A DNA stretch of 64,000 nucleotides, taken from Rhizobium sp. BT04. GTDB taxonomy: Bacteria > Pseudomonadota > Alphaproteobacteria > Rhizobiales > Rhizobiaceae. Position numbers and translations under genes: made by a program. Under the pieces are notes generated by a model. The model was not told the origin of the DNA, did no database searches, and worked only from the letters and a program-made list of their open reading frames with translations. Positions 54,552 to 63,409 of this stretch are shown here, one piece after another. The stretch covers positions 3,590,501-3,654,500 of the forward strand of contig NZ_CP125652.1 of the NCBI RefSeq assembly GCF_030053135.1, given 5' to 3'. The stretch's first letter is position 1; each line of letters starts with the position of its first letter.

Positions 54552-55109
54552 ATGGCAGTGAAGGAGAATCTCCGCCCGGGCGGCAGAAGCGCCAGGGTTC
54601 AGGCATCGGTGCACAAGGCGGTGCGTGAGCTGCTGGCCGAGATGAGCCGCGCCGAGGTGACCATCCCGCTGATCGCCGGCAAGGCGGGTGTGACGCCGTC
54701 GACCATCTATCGCCGCTGGGGCGACCTGCAGGCGCTTCTTGCCGATGTCGCCGTCGAGCGTTTGCGCCCGGATATGCAGCCGGTCGATGCCGGCAGCGGC
54801 AGTGCCGATCTCGAGGCTTGGGCCGAGCAATATGCCGAGGAAATGTCCTCCGGCCCGGGCCGCGAGATGATCCGCGACGTGCTGGCGGCGCAAGCAGGCG
54901 CAAATGCCTGCAAATGCTGCGAATATACCCGCCAGCAGATCGTCGTCATCGCCGAGCGGGCGAAGGCCCGCCACGGGCCGTTTCCGGATGTCGATCTGGT
55001 CATGGACCAGGTCGTGGCGCCGATCATGTATCGCATCCTGTTCGGCGACGTGCCGGATACGGCGCGTGTGCGCGATCTGGTCGCCCGCGTCATGAACACA
55101 GCGGACTAA
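54552..55109 (+). CDS. TetR-family regulator with cysteine cluster
   Basis: 185 residues from ATG 54552 (an ATG at 54519 is also open). HTH is VTIPLIAGKAGVTPSTIYRRWGDLQALLAD with recognition helix TPSTIYRRWG. The effector domain holds a KCC motif in ANACKCCEYTRQQ, three cysteines within four residues, unusual for this family and possibly a thiol or metal sensor. Divergent from the MFS gene and followed after 2 bases by the convergent SSS-type kinase gene. Likely represses the transporter. Confidence 0.87.
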   Translation: MAVKENLRPGGRSARVQASVHKAVRELLAEMSRAEVTIPLIAGKAGVTPSTIYRRWGDLQALLADVAVERLRPDMQPVDAGSGSADLEAWAEQYAEEMSSGPGREMIRDVLAAQAGANACKCCEYTRQQIVVIAERAKARHGPFPDVDLVMDQVVAPIMYRILFGDVPDTARVRDLVARVMNTAD

Positions 55110-55111
55110 TT

Positions 55112-58100
55112 TTACTCTGCGGCGGCGCGTTTCAGGCCGGAAATCTGGGTGATATAGGCGCGCAGCGCCGCCGGCCGCACCGGTTTGTGCTGAACGGCGA
55201 TGTCGTGCCGCTCGGCTTCGCTGCGCACCTCCGGCGTGCGGTCGGCGGTGATCATCAGGGCAGGGATATCGGCGCCGAACTGCCGGCGCAGATGCAGGAT
55301 CGCGGCAATGCCTGTGCCGTCGTCGAGATGATAATCGGCGATGGCGAGATCCGGCGGCCCGTCACGACCGTCGCTGGATATCACGTCGGCGAGACAATCC
55401 AGCCCCTTGACTTCGCAACCCCAGCCGCTGAGCAGCAGCCGCATGCCTTCGAGGATCTTCGGCTCGTTGTCGATGCAGAGGATCTTCAGCCCCTTGAGCG
55501 GCTGCCCCGGGCGGTCGGCAGGGGCGGCGGCCGCTGCGGCCTCGGCCGGGCGCGAGACGTCAAGCGGCATGGCGATGCGGAATTCAGTGCCCTTGCCATG
55601 CGTCGACTGCAGCTCGACCGGATGATTGAGCACGCGGGCGATGCGGTCGACGATCGAAAGGCCGAGCCCGAGGCCGGAGGCGGTTTTGGCGCCTTCATCC
55701 AGCCGCGCGAATTCCTTGAACACGGTGCGGAATTTCGACGGCGGAATGCCGATGCCGGAATCGATCACCTGGATGATCACCTGGTTGCCGCGCCGCCGCG
55801 CACCCACCAGCACCTTGCCGGTGATCGTGTATTTGATGGCGTTGGAAACCAGGTTCTGCACCAGCCGGCGCAAAAGGTTGGGGTCGGAGCGGACCCTGAG
55901 CGACGTCGGCATGACCACCAGTTTCAGCTGTTTTTCCCGGGCGATCGGTGCGAAATCGGTCTCGATGCGCTTGAGCAGGTCGGAGAGTGCCACGGCGGCG
56001 AGCCGTGGCCGCATCGCGCCGGTATCGAGCCTCGAAATATCGAGCACCGCACCGAGAATGGTTTCGACCGATTCCAGCGCCGAATCGATGTTGCGCACGA
56101 TCGGGCTGTTGTCGGATTGCGCCATGCGCTCGACCAGCGCCGAGGAATAGAGCCGGGCGGCATTCAGCGGCTGCAGGATGTCGTGGCCGGCGGCGGCGAA
56201 AAAGCGGGTCTTGCCGATATTCGCCTCGTCGGCGGCAGCGCGCGCCTCGCCGAGTTCGCGGTTGACGCGGGTCAGCTCGGCCGTGCGTTCGGCGACGCGC
56301 TGTTCCAGCGTCTCGTTCGCCTGTTTCAGCGCCTGGTCGGCGGTGACGCGCTGAGTGATATCGGTGAAGGTGGCGACGATGCCCTTGTCGGGCATGGCGT
56401 TGGAGCGCACCTCGATGATCCGCTCGCCGCCGCCGAGCACCAGCGAGAAGGGTTTGTCGAGCGTCAGAAAATGCCGCACCGTCTGGCTGAGATCGCCGGG
56501 CGCGATATCGCCGCGCTGGCTGAGCGTGGTGACGATCTCCGACAGGGGAAAACCGACCTGACCGGCACTTTCCGGCAGATCCAGCAATTGCCGGAAGCGC
56601 CGGTTCCAGATCGTCAGCCGGTTGGAACTGTCGAACACCGCAATGCCCTGGTCCATCTGCGAAAGCGCCGTCTGCAGCATGTCCTGGTTATATTGCAGCG
56701 CCTCGCTCGCCTGGTCGAGCAGCCAGGCGGTATCGGAAGAGGCATCCTCGATCTTCTGCAGGATCAGCGACAGCACCAGCCGGGCAGAAGAGGAGCCGAT
56801 GGCGCTGCCGAGCAGCTGTTCGCTGAAATGGATGAGCGCCATGTCGGCCGGCTGTTCGTCCTCCAGCTTGCGGCCGGAACCTTGTTCGTAGGTGGTGAAC
56901 GAACGCTGCATGCGCTCTTCGCCGAGATAGCGCGAGATCGCCGCCTTGAGGTCGCCAACGCTGACGCGGGTCTTCCAGCCGCGCGTGGCAAATTGCGAGC
57001 GCGAATGCCGCTTGACGAAGATGCCGGCCTGGATGCGTTCCAGCGGCCTGGCATTGCGGGTGAGCGAGCCGACGACGAAGAAGGCGGTATTGACGAGCAG
57101 GCTCATGACGGTCGCATTGACCAGCGGATCGGCGTCGGGGGCGGTAAACAGCGTCGTCCCGGGAAAGATGAAGCCGAGGACGGCGCTTGCCACATAGGAA
57201 TAATCGGGGCCGCCGAGCGAGGGCAGGAACAGCAGATAGACCCAGATGACGAAGCCGGAGATCAGCCCGAGGATGGCGCCGCGCGCATTCGCCCGCCGCC
57301 AGATCAGCCCGCCGAAGAGCGCCGGGGCGATCTGCGCGATCGCCGCAAAGGAAAGCAGGCCGATCGAGGCAAGGCCGGCGGTGCTGTCGGTCGAGCGGTA
57401 ATAGGCATAGCCGAACAGCAGCACGGCGAAGATGGCGCTGCGGCGGATATTGAGCAGCGTCTTGGCGAAATTGTCGCGCAGGCTGGCGCGGCCGGCGAGT
57501 TTGCGCCTGAGGAAGATCGGCATGATGATGTCGTTCGACACCATGATCGACAGCGCCACCGAATCGACGATGACCATCGCCGTTGCGGCGGAGAAGCCGC
57601 CGATGAAGGTGATCAGCGACACCACCGGCATCTGGCCGGCAAGCGGCAGCGACAGCATGTAGAAATCGGCATTGCCGTTGCCACCGAAGGTCAAGAGCCC
57701 GCCGATCGCCACCGGCAGCACGAAGAGATTGATTGATATGAGATAAACAGGAAACAGGAAGCCTGCGAGTTTCAACTGTTTCGGCGTCCGGTTCTCGACG
57801 ACCGTCACGTGGAATTGCCGCGGCAGCAGGATGATCGCGAAGGCCGACAGCAGGATCAGGGTGATCCAGCGGCTGATCGGCGTATGGTAACTCAGCGCCG
57901 ACATAACCAGCGTGTTGTCGACGGTCTTCCGCCAGAGGTCGGCCGGACCGTCGAAGAGAAACCAGATGACGCAGACGCCGGCCGTCAGGAAGGCGACGAG
58001 CTTGACGACGGATTCCATCGAGACGGCGAGGATCAGCCCGTCCTGGTGTTCGGTCGCATCCGTGTGCCGGGTGCCGAACATGATGGCGAAGCAGGCAAGC

Positions 58101-58651
58101 ACCAGCGTTGCGAGGAGCGGCAGGTCGAGGAAATAGAGATTGCCGCTGCCGATGCCGTAATCCGACGGGTTGACCATGGCGCTGACGGTGCTGGAAATGG
58201 CTTTCAGCTGCAGCGCGATATAGGGAATGGTGCCGATCAGCGAGATCAGCGCGACGATGGTGGCGACCGTCGGGTTCTTTCCGTAACGCGCCGCGACGAA
58301 ATCGGCAACCGAGGTGAGCTTTTCGGCCTTGGCGAGCTCGATGATGCGGCGAAGCAAGGGCATGCCGAGCGTGAAGAGCAGGATCGGGCCGATATAGATA
58401 CCAGCAAATTCCAACCCGCGCTGCGCGGCAAGCCCGACGCTGCCGAAATAGGTCCAGGAGGTGCAGTAGATTGCAAGGCTCAGCGCATAGACGACGGGCC
58501 ATCCGCCTTCCAGCGCGCCCGGGCCGAGCATGCCCGGGCCGCGATCAAGCGTGCCCTGGCTGCGGTTCTTGCGGTCGCCATAGCTTGCCACAGCGAAAAG
58601 CAGCAGCAGATAGCCGAAGGCAGACGCGAATATGACCCAGCCTGGAAGCAT
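55112..58651 (-). CDS. Hybrid histidine kinase with N-terminal SSS transporter domain
   Basis: 1179 residues from ATG 58651 (GGAGGG about 6 bases upstream). The N-terminal half (to about 510) is a sodium/solute symporter-like domain of 12-13 helices (CTSWTYFGSVGLAAQRG, TIVALISLIGTIPYIALQLKA). A PAS-like region and coiled coil follow, then HisKA with phospho-His in AAAGHDILQPLNAARLYSS, HATPase (LVSNAIKYT, IDSGIGIPPSKF, GLGLGLSIVD) and a C-terminal receiver with Asp in AIADYHLDDGTG. This is the CrbS/acetate-responsive sensor layout: the transporter domain senses or co-transports its ligand. No cognate regulator is adjacent. Confidence 0.93.
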   Translation of the reverse strand: MLPGWVIFASAFGYLLLLFAVASYGDRKNRSQGTLDRGPGMLGPGALEGGWPVVYALSLAIYCTSWTYFGSVGLAAQRGLEFAGIYIGPILLFTLGMPLLRRIIELAKAEKLTSVADFVAARYGKNPTVATIVALISLIGTIPYIALQLKAISSTVSAMVNPSDYGIGSGNLYFLDLPLLATLVLACFAIMFGTRHTDATEHQDGLILAVSMESVVKLVAFLTAGVCVIWFLFDGPADLWRKTVDNTLVMSALSYHTPISRWITLILLSAFAIILLPRQFHVTVVENRTPKQLKLAGFLFPVYLISINLFVLPVAIGGLLTFGGNGNADFYMLSLPLAGQMPVVSLITFIGGFSAATAMVIVDSVALSIMVSNDIIMPIFLRRKLAGRASLRDNFAKTLLNIRRSAIFAVLLFGYAYYRSTDSTAGLASIGLLSFAAIAQIAPALFGGLIWRRANARGAILGLISGFVIWVYLLFLPSLGGPDYSYVASAVLGFIFPGTTLFTAPDADPLVNATVMSLLVNTAFFVVGSLTRNARPLERIQAGIFVKRHSRSQFATRGWKTRVSVGDLKAAISRYLGEERMQRSFTTYEQGSGRKLEDEQPADMALIHFSEQLLGSAIGSSSARLVLSLILQKIEDASSDTAWLLDQASEALQYNQDMLQTALSQMDQGIAVFDSSNRLTIWNRRFRQLLDLPESAGQVGFPLSEIVTTLSQRGDIAPGDLSQTVRHFLTLDKPFSLVLGGGERIIEVRSNAMPDKGIVATFTDITQRVTADQALKQANETLEQRVAERTAELTRVNRELGEARAAADEANIGKTRFFAAAGHDILQPLNAARLYSSALVERMAQSDNSPIVRNIDSALESVETILGAVLDISRLDTGAMRPRLAAVALSDLLKRIETDFAPIAREKQLKLVVMPTSLRVRSDPNLLRRLVQNLVSNAIKYTITGKVLVGARRRGNQVIIQVIDSGIGIPPSKFRTVFKEFARLDEGAKTASGLGLGLSIVDRIARVLNHPVELQSTHGKGTEFRIAMPLDVSRPAEAAAAAAPADRPGQPLKGLKILCIDNEPKILEGMRLLLSGWGCEVKGLDCLADVISSDGRDGPPDLAIADYHLDDGTGIAAILHLRRQFGADIPALMITADRTPEVRSEAERHDIAVQHKPVRPAALRAYITQISGLKRAAAE

Positions 58652-58969
58652 TGACCCTCCGCCGGCGGAAACCCGCCGGGACCTCCGCAACGTGGGGTCA
58701 GCTTAAGTTATTTCAGGCGCTTTGAAAATTCCTGGCCATCTAGGCCTTAAGTCAAAGGCCGTGAGGGGTATTGCCGAATAATTGCGATTGCCGATTGATG
58801 AATTGCAATGAAGATGCTGCTACTGCATAATTCCTCAAATCGGAATTGATTAAGAATAAATTGTGCGTCAATTCAAAGCGTTGAGCCTTTTTTACGAGGC
58901 TGTAGAGACGCGTGACGCTATAACAGACACTTGCATATCTTTGAAATGCATCGAAGGGAGACGGATGCG
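58652..58969. other. Intergenic region with degenerate rhizobial repeat
   Basis: 318 bases between the kinase gene and mscL, divergent. The half next to the kinase is GC-rich with an inverted repeat CCGGCGG-AAA-CCCGCCGG at about 58662-58678; the half next to mscL is AT-rich with a repeat relic at 58825-58887. No RNA gene recognised. Confidence 0.45.
58825..58887. repeat. Degenerate rhizobial dispersed repeat
   Basis: Word pattern GCATAATTCCTCAAATCGG, AATTGATTAAGAATAAATT and GTCAATTCAAAGCGTT recalls a frequent intergenic element in Rhizobium. An inverted repeat AATTCC-7-GGAATT forms its core. Recognised by memory, not by comparison. Confidence 0.5.
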
Positions 58970-59407
58970 ATGCTCAACGAGTTCAAGGCCTTTATCGCGC
59001 GCGGGAATGTCATGGATCTTGCTGTCGGCGTCATCATCGGCGGCGCCTTTGGCGGCATCGTCAAATCTTTGGTCGACGATCTGATCATGCCGATCGTGGG
59101 CGCCATTTTCGGCGGCTTCGATTTTTCGAATTACTTCCTGCCACTGTCCTCGGCCGTCAACGCCCCGTCGCTTGCGGCCGCCCGCGAGCAGGGAGCGGTG
59201 TTTGCCTATGGCAGTTTCCTCACCGTCCTCATCAACTTCCTGATCCTCGCCTGGATCATCTTCCTGATGGTCAAGGGCGTGAACATCCTACGTGCCCAGG
59301 TCGAGCGCCAGGAAAAGGCCGCACCGGAAGAGTTGCCCCCGCCGCCGGCAGACGTTCAGCTGCTGACGGAAATCCGCGATCTTCTCGCCACGCGCCCGAC
59401 GGCTTGA
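58970..59407 (+). CDS. mscL: Large-conductance mechanosensitive channel
   Basis: 145 residues from ATG 58970 (GGGAGACGG upstream). The first transmembrane helix carries the signature [24 protein letters not shown] (cited as [17 protein letters not shown]), followed by a periplasmic loop rich in Phe/Asn/Pro and the second helix [22 protein letters not shown]; the C-terminal helix is charged ([15 protein letters not shown]). Opens under membrane tension as an emergency valve on osmotic downshock. Stands alone; downstream of it the aminotransferase is 123 bases away. Confidence 0.96.
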   Translation: MLNEFKAFIARGNVMDLAVGVIIGGAFGGIVKSLVDDLIMPIVGAIFGGFDFSNYFLPLSSAVNAPSLAAAREQGAVFAYGSFLTVLINFLILAWIIFLMVKGVNILRAQVERQEKAAPEELPPPPADVQLLTEIRDLLATRPTA

Positions 59408-59530
59408 TTCGCACTGGAGCCCCATCCGTTCCGGCCGGGCCGATCCATCACGAAAATCGATGTGCCATCACTGGATATCATGGGATTTGCCGACGTAAAT
59501 CCTCTATGAAGGCGGAAACCGGAGATATGC

Positions 59531-60697
59531 ATGTCGATCGTGAAAAGCCTCAGCCCGCGCGCCATTACGGCGCCCGAAAGCGGGATCGTCGAAGTCGTCA
59601 ATTATGCCCGTGGCCGCGAAGGCCTGCTGCCGCTCTGGGTGGGTGAAGGTGATCTGCCGACGCCTGACTTCATCAGCCGGGCGGCGATGGATGCGCTTGC
59701 TTCAGGCGAGACCTTCTACACCTGGCAGCGCGGCATTCCCGAGCTTCGCCAGGCGCTTTCGGATTATTACGCCAGACATTTCGGAATCCGGCTTCCGGTC
59801 GAGCATTTCTATGTCACCGGTTCTGGCATGCAGGCGATCCAGATCAGCGTTCAGGCGTTGACCTCGCCGGGTGACGAATTCGTCTATCTCACCCCCGCCT
59901 GGCCGAATATTGCCGCCGCCCTCGAAATCGCAGGCGCATGTTCGGTCGGTGTCGAGCTGCAGTTCGAAGGCGGCAAATGGGCGGTCGATCTCAACCGCAT
60001 CGAAGCCGCCATCACGGAAAAGACCAGGGGCCTCTTCATCAACACGCCGTCGAACCCGACAGGCTGGACAGCAACGAAGAAGGATCTCGCCGATATCCTG
60101 GCGCTGGCCCGCAAGCACGACCTCTGGATCATGGCGGATGAGATCTACGCCCTCTATTATTTTCCAGGCGGCCGCGCGGCCTCCTTCCTCGATGTGATGG
60201 CGCCTGATGACAAAATCATCTTCGTCAATTCCTTCTCGAAAAACTGGTCGATGACCGGCTGGCGTGTCGGCTGGATCGTCGCACCCCCTGAGATGGGCCA
60301 GGTGCTCGAAAACCTCGTCCAGTATTCGACGTCGGGCGTCGCGCAGTTCATGCAGAAGGGCGCCGTCGCCGCCCTGGACAAGGGCGACGATTTCATCGCT
60401 GCCAATATCGCCAAGGCAGCCCGCTCCCGCGATATTCTCTGCGATGCGCTTGTTGCCACCAACCGCGTCGAGACGCTGAAGCCAGACGGCGCGCTTTACG
60501 CTTTCCTGAAGATCGACGGCGTCGCCGACAGCCGCAAGGCAGCGCTCGATATCGTCGACAAGACGGGCGTCGGCCTTGCTCCCGGAACCGCGTTCGGCGC
60601 TGGCGGCGAGCTTTTCCTGCGCGCCTGTTTCCTGCGCGACCCCGCGCAGGTGGCGATCGCGGCCGAGCGTCTCTGCGATTATATCCTCAAGCGCTGA
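59531..60697 (+). CDS. Class I/II pyridoxal-phosphate aminotransferase
   Basis: 388 residues, ATG 59531 with GGAG upstream. Fold type I marks: the GEGDLPTPDFI N-terminal cofactor contact, YVTGSGMQAIQISVQAL, FINTPSNPTGW with the PLP-binding Asn, the Asp in IMADEIYALYYF, and the lysine in NSFSKNWSMTGWRVGW. Resembles aspartate/tyrosine-type aminotransferases (subgroup I) but the amino acid specificity cannot be read. It is a single gene, with mscL upstream and the epimerase gene downstream in the same orientation. Confidence 0.9.
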   Translation: MSIVKSLSPRAITAPESGIVEVVNYARGREGLLPLWVGEGDLPTPDFISRAAMDALASGETFYTWQRGIPELRQALSDYYARHFGIRLPVEHFYVTGSGMQAIQISVQALTSPGDEFVYLTPAWPNIAAALEIAGACSVGVELQFEGGKWAVDLNRIEAAITEKTRGLFINTPSNPTGWTATKKDLADILALARKHDLWIMADEIYALYYFPGGRAASFLDVMAPDDKIIFVNSFSKNWSMTGWRVGWIVAPPEMGQVLENLVQYSTSGVAQFMQKGAVAALDKGDDFIAANIAKAARSRDILCDALVATNRVETLKPDGALYAFLKIDGVADSRKAALDIVDKTGVGLAPGTAFGAGGELFLRACFLRDPAQVAIAAERLCDYILKR

Positions 60698-60891
60698 GAA
60701 GCGGCCAGGCCGGCTGGTTTTGTGCCGGAATCGCCCGATCGATAAAACTCTAGCAAAGCCCGAAATCGGCCTCTAACCACAAGTCCAAACATACCGGTTC
60801 AAAGGTCCTCGAACGGCCGTTCGATAAGAAAATTGGAAAGAAAAACCGGGCCTGATGCCCCTGCTATAAAACGAAAGCAGGGATGCGGGAC

Positions 60892-61926
60892 ATGGCGGTT
60901 TTGGTGACGGGCGGCGCCGGATATATCGGCAGTCACATGGTTTGGGCGCTGCTCGATGCGGGCGAGGATGTGGTCGTGCTCGACCGCCTCTCCACGGGCT
61001 TTCGCTGGGCCGTGGCGCCGGCGGCGCGTTTCTATCTCGGCGACGTCGCCGATCCCGACATATTGAAGAAGATCTTCATCGAAAACGACATCGAGGCGAT
61101 CATCCATTTCGCCGGCTCCGCCGTCGTCCCGGTCTCGGTCGCCGATCCGCTCTCCTATTACGACAACAATTCCGGCAAGACCCGGGCGCTGCTCTCCGCC
61201 TCGGTCAAGGCCGGAATCCGCAACTTCGTCTTCTCCTCGACGGCGGCCGTCTACGGCCAGCAGAAGACGGACCTGCCGGTGAAGGAGACCGCTCCCCTCA
61301 ATCCGGAAAATCCTTACGGCCAGTCGAAGCTGATAACCGAATTCATGCTGCGCGATGCCGCCGCCGCCTATGATTTCAACTATGTCGCGCTTCGCTACTT
61401 CAACGTCGCCGGCGCCGATCCCGACCACCGTGCCGGCCAGTCGACCTCAGGCGCCACCCACCTGATCAAGGTTGCCTGCGAGGCAGCCCTCGGCAGGCGC
61501 GACAGCGTCAGTGTCTATGGTATCGATTATCCCACCCATGACGGCACCGGCGTGCGCGATTACATCCATGTCACCGATCTTGTCGATGCACATCTGAAAG
61601 CCCTGCAGCACCTGCGCAAGGACAAGGGCTCGCTCGTTGCCAATTGCGGTTATGGCAGCGGCTATTCCGTGCTCGACGTACTGAACATGGTCACGCGCCT
61701 GCACGGGCATTCCTTCAAGATCCACATGGCGCCGCGCCGCGCCGGCGATTCGGCAAGCGTCGTCGCCGACGCTTCGCTCGCAAGGCAGGTGCTCGACTGG
61801 AAACCGAGATACGATTCTCTCGAAACCATCGTCCAGAGCTCGCTCGATTGGGAACTCTTCCTGTCGAACAGAAATGTCGACGATCTGCACAGCATCCACC
61901 GGGCACTCGCCGCCGCGTCTTTCTAG
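60892..61926 (+). CDS. exoB: UDP-glucose 4-epimerase, ExoB-like
   Basis: 344 residues from ATG 60892 (an ATG at 60883 is 9 bases upstream). GalE family: LVTGGAGYIGSHMV, FAGSAVVPVSV, catalytic Ser in FSSTAAVYGQQ, YxxxK in NPYGQSKLITE and YFNVAGADPDHRAGQS. ExoB supplies UDP-galactose for exopolysaccharide and LPS in rhizobia. The catalytic set is complete. It is the second 4-epimerase in the window besides uxe; the pattern differs at the sugar-binding segment (DHRAGQS versus DGELGEWH), so specificities may differ. Confidence 0.88.
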   Translation: MAVLVTGGAGYIGSHMVWALLDAGEDVVVLDRLSTGFRWAVAPAARFYLGDVADPDILKKIFIENDIEAIIHFAGSAVVPVSVADPLSYYDNNSGKTRALLSASVKAGIRNFVFSSTAAVYGQQKTDLPVKETAPLNPENPYGQSKLITEFMLRDAAAAYDFNYVALRYFNVAGADPDHRAGQSTSGATHLIKVACEAALGRRDSVSVYGIDYPTHDGTGVRDYIHVTDLVDAHLKALQHLRKDKGSLVANCGYGSGYSVLDVLNMVTRLHGHSFKIHMAPRRAGDSASVVADASLARQVLDWKPRYDSLETIVQSSLDWELFLSNRNVDDLHSIHRALAAASF

Positions 61927-61985
61927 AGCAATTCCAGGCAAAGCGTGTAACGGTTTTGCCAGGCAAGGCGCGAAGCGCTTCTACC
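61924..61985. repeat. Fragment of a rhizobial intergenic repeat
   Basis: The words TAGAGCAATTCCAGGCAAAG, CGTGTAACGGTTTTGCC and GCGCGAAGCGCTTC directly after exoB look like a decayed piece of a common rhizobial repeat starting AGAGCAATTCCAGG. It overlaps the exoB stop codon. Confidence 0.45.
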
Positions 61986-62028
61986 GGGGTGCCAGCCTGT
62001 TGACCATCCCCGTGCCTGCGGGACCTGC

Positions 62029-62262
62029 ATGACCCGCTGCATGAACATCACCCGCTCGGTCGCCAATTTCGGCCAGAATCTCGGCATGGCCTCGGTCGCC
62101 GAAGGCGTCGAAAGCGAAGAGATCGCCGACGGATTGAAGGCGATGGGCGTTCGTCTGGCGCAGGGCTATCATTTCTCGCGGCCGCTGCCGCTGGAACTTG
62201 CCATCGACTATGCCGCCCGGTGCGAAGCGGCAGCCTCCGCGCGCAATTCGCTGTCTGCCTGA
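62029..62262 (+). pseudogene. EAL-domain (c-di-GMP phosphodiesterase) C-terminal remnant
   Basis: The 77-codon frame carries ITRSVANFGQNLGMASVAEGVES, EEIADGLKAMGVRLAQGYHFSRPLP, which is the last third of an EAL domain (conserved AEGVE and QGYxFSRPLP, cited in parts). The preceding 40 bases do not continue the domain and contain repeat DNA, so the first two thirds, including the catalytic EAL motif, are lost. It cannot hydrolyse c-di-GMP. It lies between exoB and the hydrolase gene, in the same orientation, and probably marks an old deletion or insertion event. Confidence 0.75.
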
Positions 62263-62345
62263 ACGGATCCGATCGACCAGTCGCAAATCGACTGGAGCGA
62301 AGCTGGATCGTCGTCTATTCATGGTCGTGACCGAGGAGGTGAACC

Positions 62346-63398
62346 ATGCAGGACGACGAAGTCATCATTGAACGGCGAGGCACCGCAGGCGTGATCCGGC
62401 TCAACCGGCCGCGGGCGCTGAACAGCCTGACGTTGCCGATGGTCCGCACGATCACCGCGGCGCTGCACGCTTTTGCCGAGGATTGCGAGGTGGCAAGCGT
62501 CGTGGCGACAGGCGAGGGCGAACGCGGCTTCTGCGCCGGCGGCGACATCCGCGCCCTGCATGAAAGCGCCCGCGCCGGCGATGGCCTGGCAGGAACCTTC
62601 TGGCGCGAGGAATTCCGCCTCAACCATCAGATCGCCTCCTATCCCAAACCCTATGTCGCGCTGATGGATGGCATCACCATGGGCGGCGGCGTCGGCCTGT
62701 CGGCGCACGGCTGCCACCGCGTTGTCACCGAGCGCACGCGCCTCGCCATGCCCGAAACCGGCATCGGCTATGTCCCCGATGTCGGCGCCACCTGGCTGCT
62801 GCCGCAGGCGCCCGGCGAGGCCGGAACATGGCTCGGGCTGACCGGGCTGGATGTCGGTGCCGCCGACGCGCTCCACGCTGGGCTTGCCGACCTGCAGATC
62901 GCTTCGTCGCGGCTCGGTGCGGTGATCGATGCTTTGTCGGGCTTGGCACGCGGCAGTTCATCGAGCGACGTCGATGCGGTGCTGCAGGCGCTTTCGGAGC
63001 CCGCCGGAGAAAGCCGGCTGCGGCTGAACGCGGCATTGATCGATCGCACCTTCCGTTTCGACAACGTCGGGGAAATCCTGGCAGCACTCGCCGAGGAGAA
63101 GGGCGATTTCGCCGCCGAGACGCGCCGGGTGCTGCTGACGCGGTCTCCGACCAGCCTGAAGCTCGCTTTGCGGCTGCTCAGGGCCGGCCGCCGCAGCGCC
63201 TCGCTTGCCGAATGCCTCGGCCGCGAACTCGGCGCCTGCCTGCAGATGCTTGATAATCCCGATTTCTTCGAAGGCATCCGTGCCGCCGTCATCGACAAGG
63301 ACCGCAATCCGAAATGGTCGCCCGCCTCAGTCGAGGCCGTCGGGGCGGCGACAATCGAGCATTTCCTGAAACCGGCCGAGCCGCCGCTTTCGCTCTGA
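62346..63398 (+). CDS. Enoyl-CoA hydratase/isomerase family; 3-hydroxyisobutyryl-CoA hydrolase-like
   Basis: 350 residues, ATG 62346 with GAGGAGGTG upstream. Crotonase fold with oxyanion-hole motifs GEGERGFCAGGDIRALHE and DGITMGGGVGLSAHG, and the catalytic acid region MPETGIGYVPDVGATWLLP, a signature of 3-hydroxyisobutyryl-CoA hydrolases of valine degradation. The length of 350 also fits that subgroup rather than the 260-residue hydratases. Preceded by a 7-bp hairpin CCAGTCG / CGACTGG at 62277-62295. Confidence 0.88.
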   Translation: MQDDEVIIERRGTAGVIRLNRPRALNSLTLPMVRTITAALHAFAEDCEVASVVATGEGERGFCAGGDIRALHESARAGDGLAGTFWREEFRLNHQIASYPKPYVALMDGITMGGGVGLSAHGCHRVVTERTRLAMPETGIGYVPDVGATWLLPQAPGEAGTWLGLTGLDVGAADALHAGLADLQIASSRLGAVIDALSGLARGSSSSDVDAVLQALSEPAGESRLRLNAALIDRTFRFDNVGEILAALAEEKGDFAAETRRVLLTRSPTSLKLALRLLRAGRRSASLAECLGRELGACLQMLDNPDFFEGIRAAVIDKDRNPKWSPASVEAVGAATIEHFLKPAEPPLSL

Positions 63399-63409
63399 AC
63401 TGTTCCAGC

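Noticed and set aside
54818..57736. 972-codon plus-strand frame across the TetR end and kinase gene
   Set aside because: Antisense to HisKA, HATPase and receiver motifs; composition is rich in His/Arg/Asp/Gly as expected from reading the complement of GC-biased codons.
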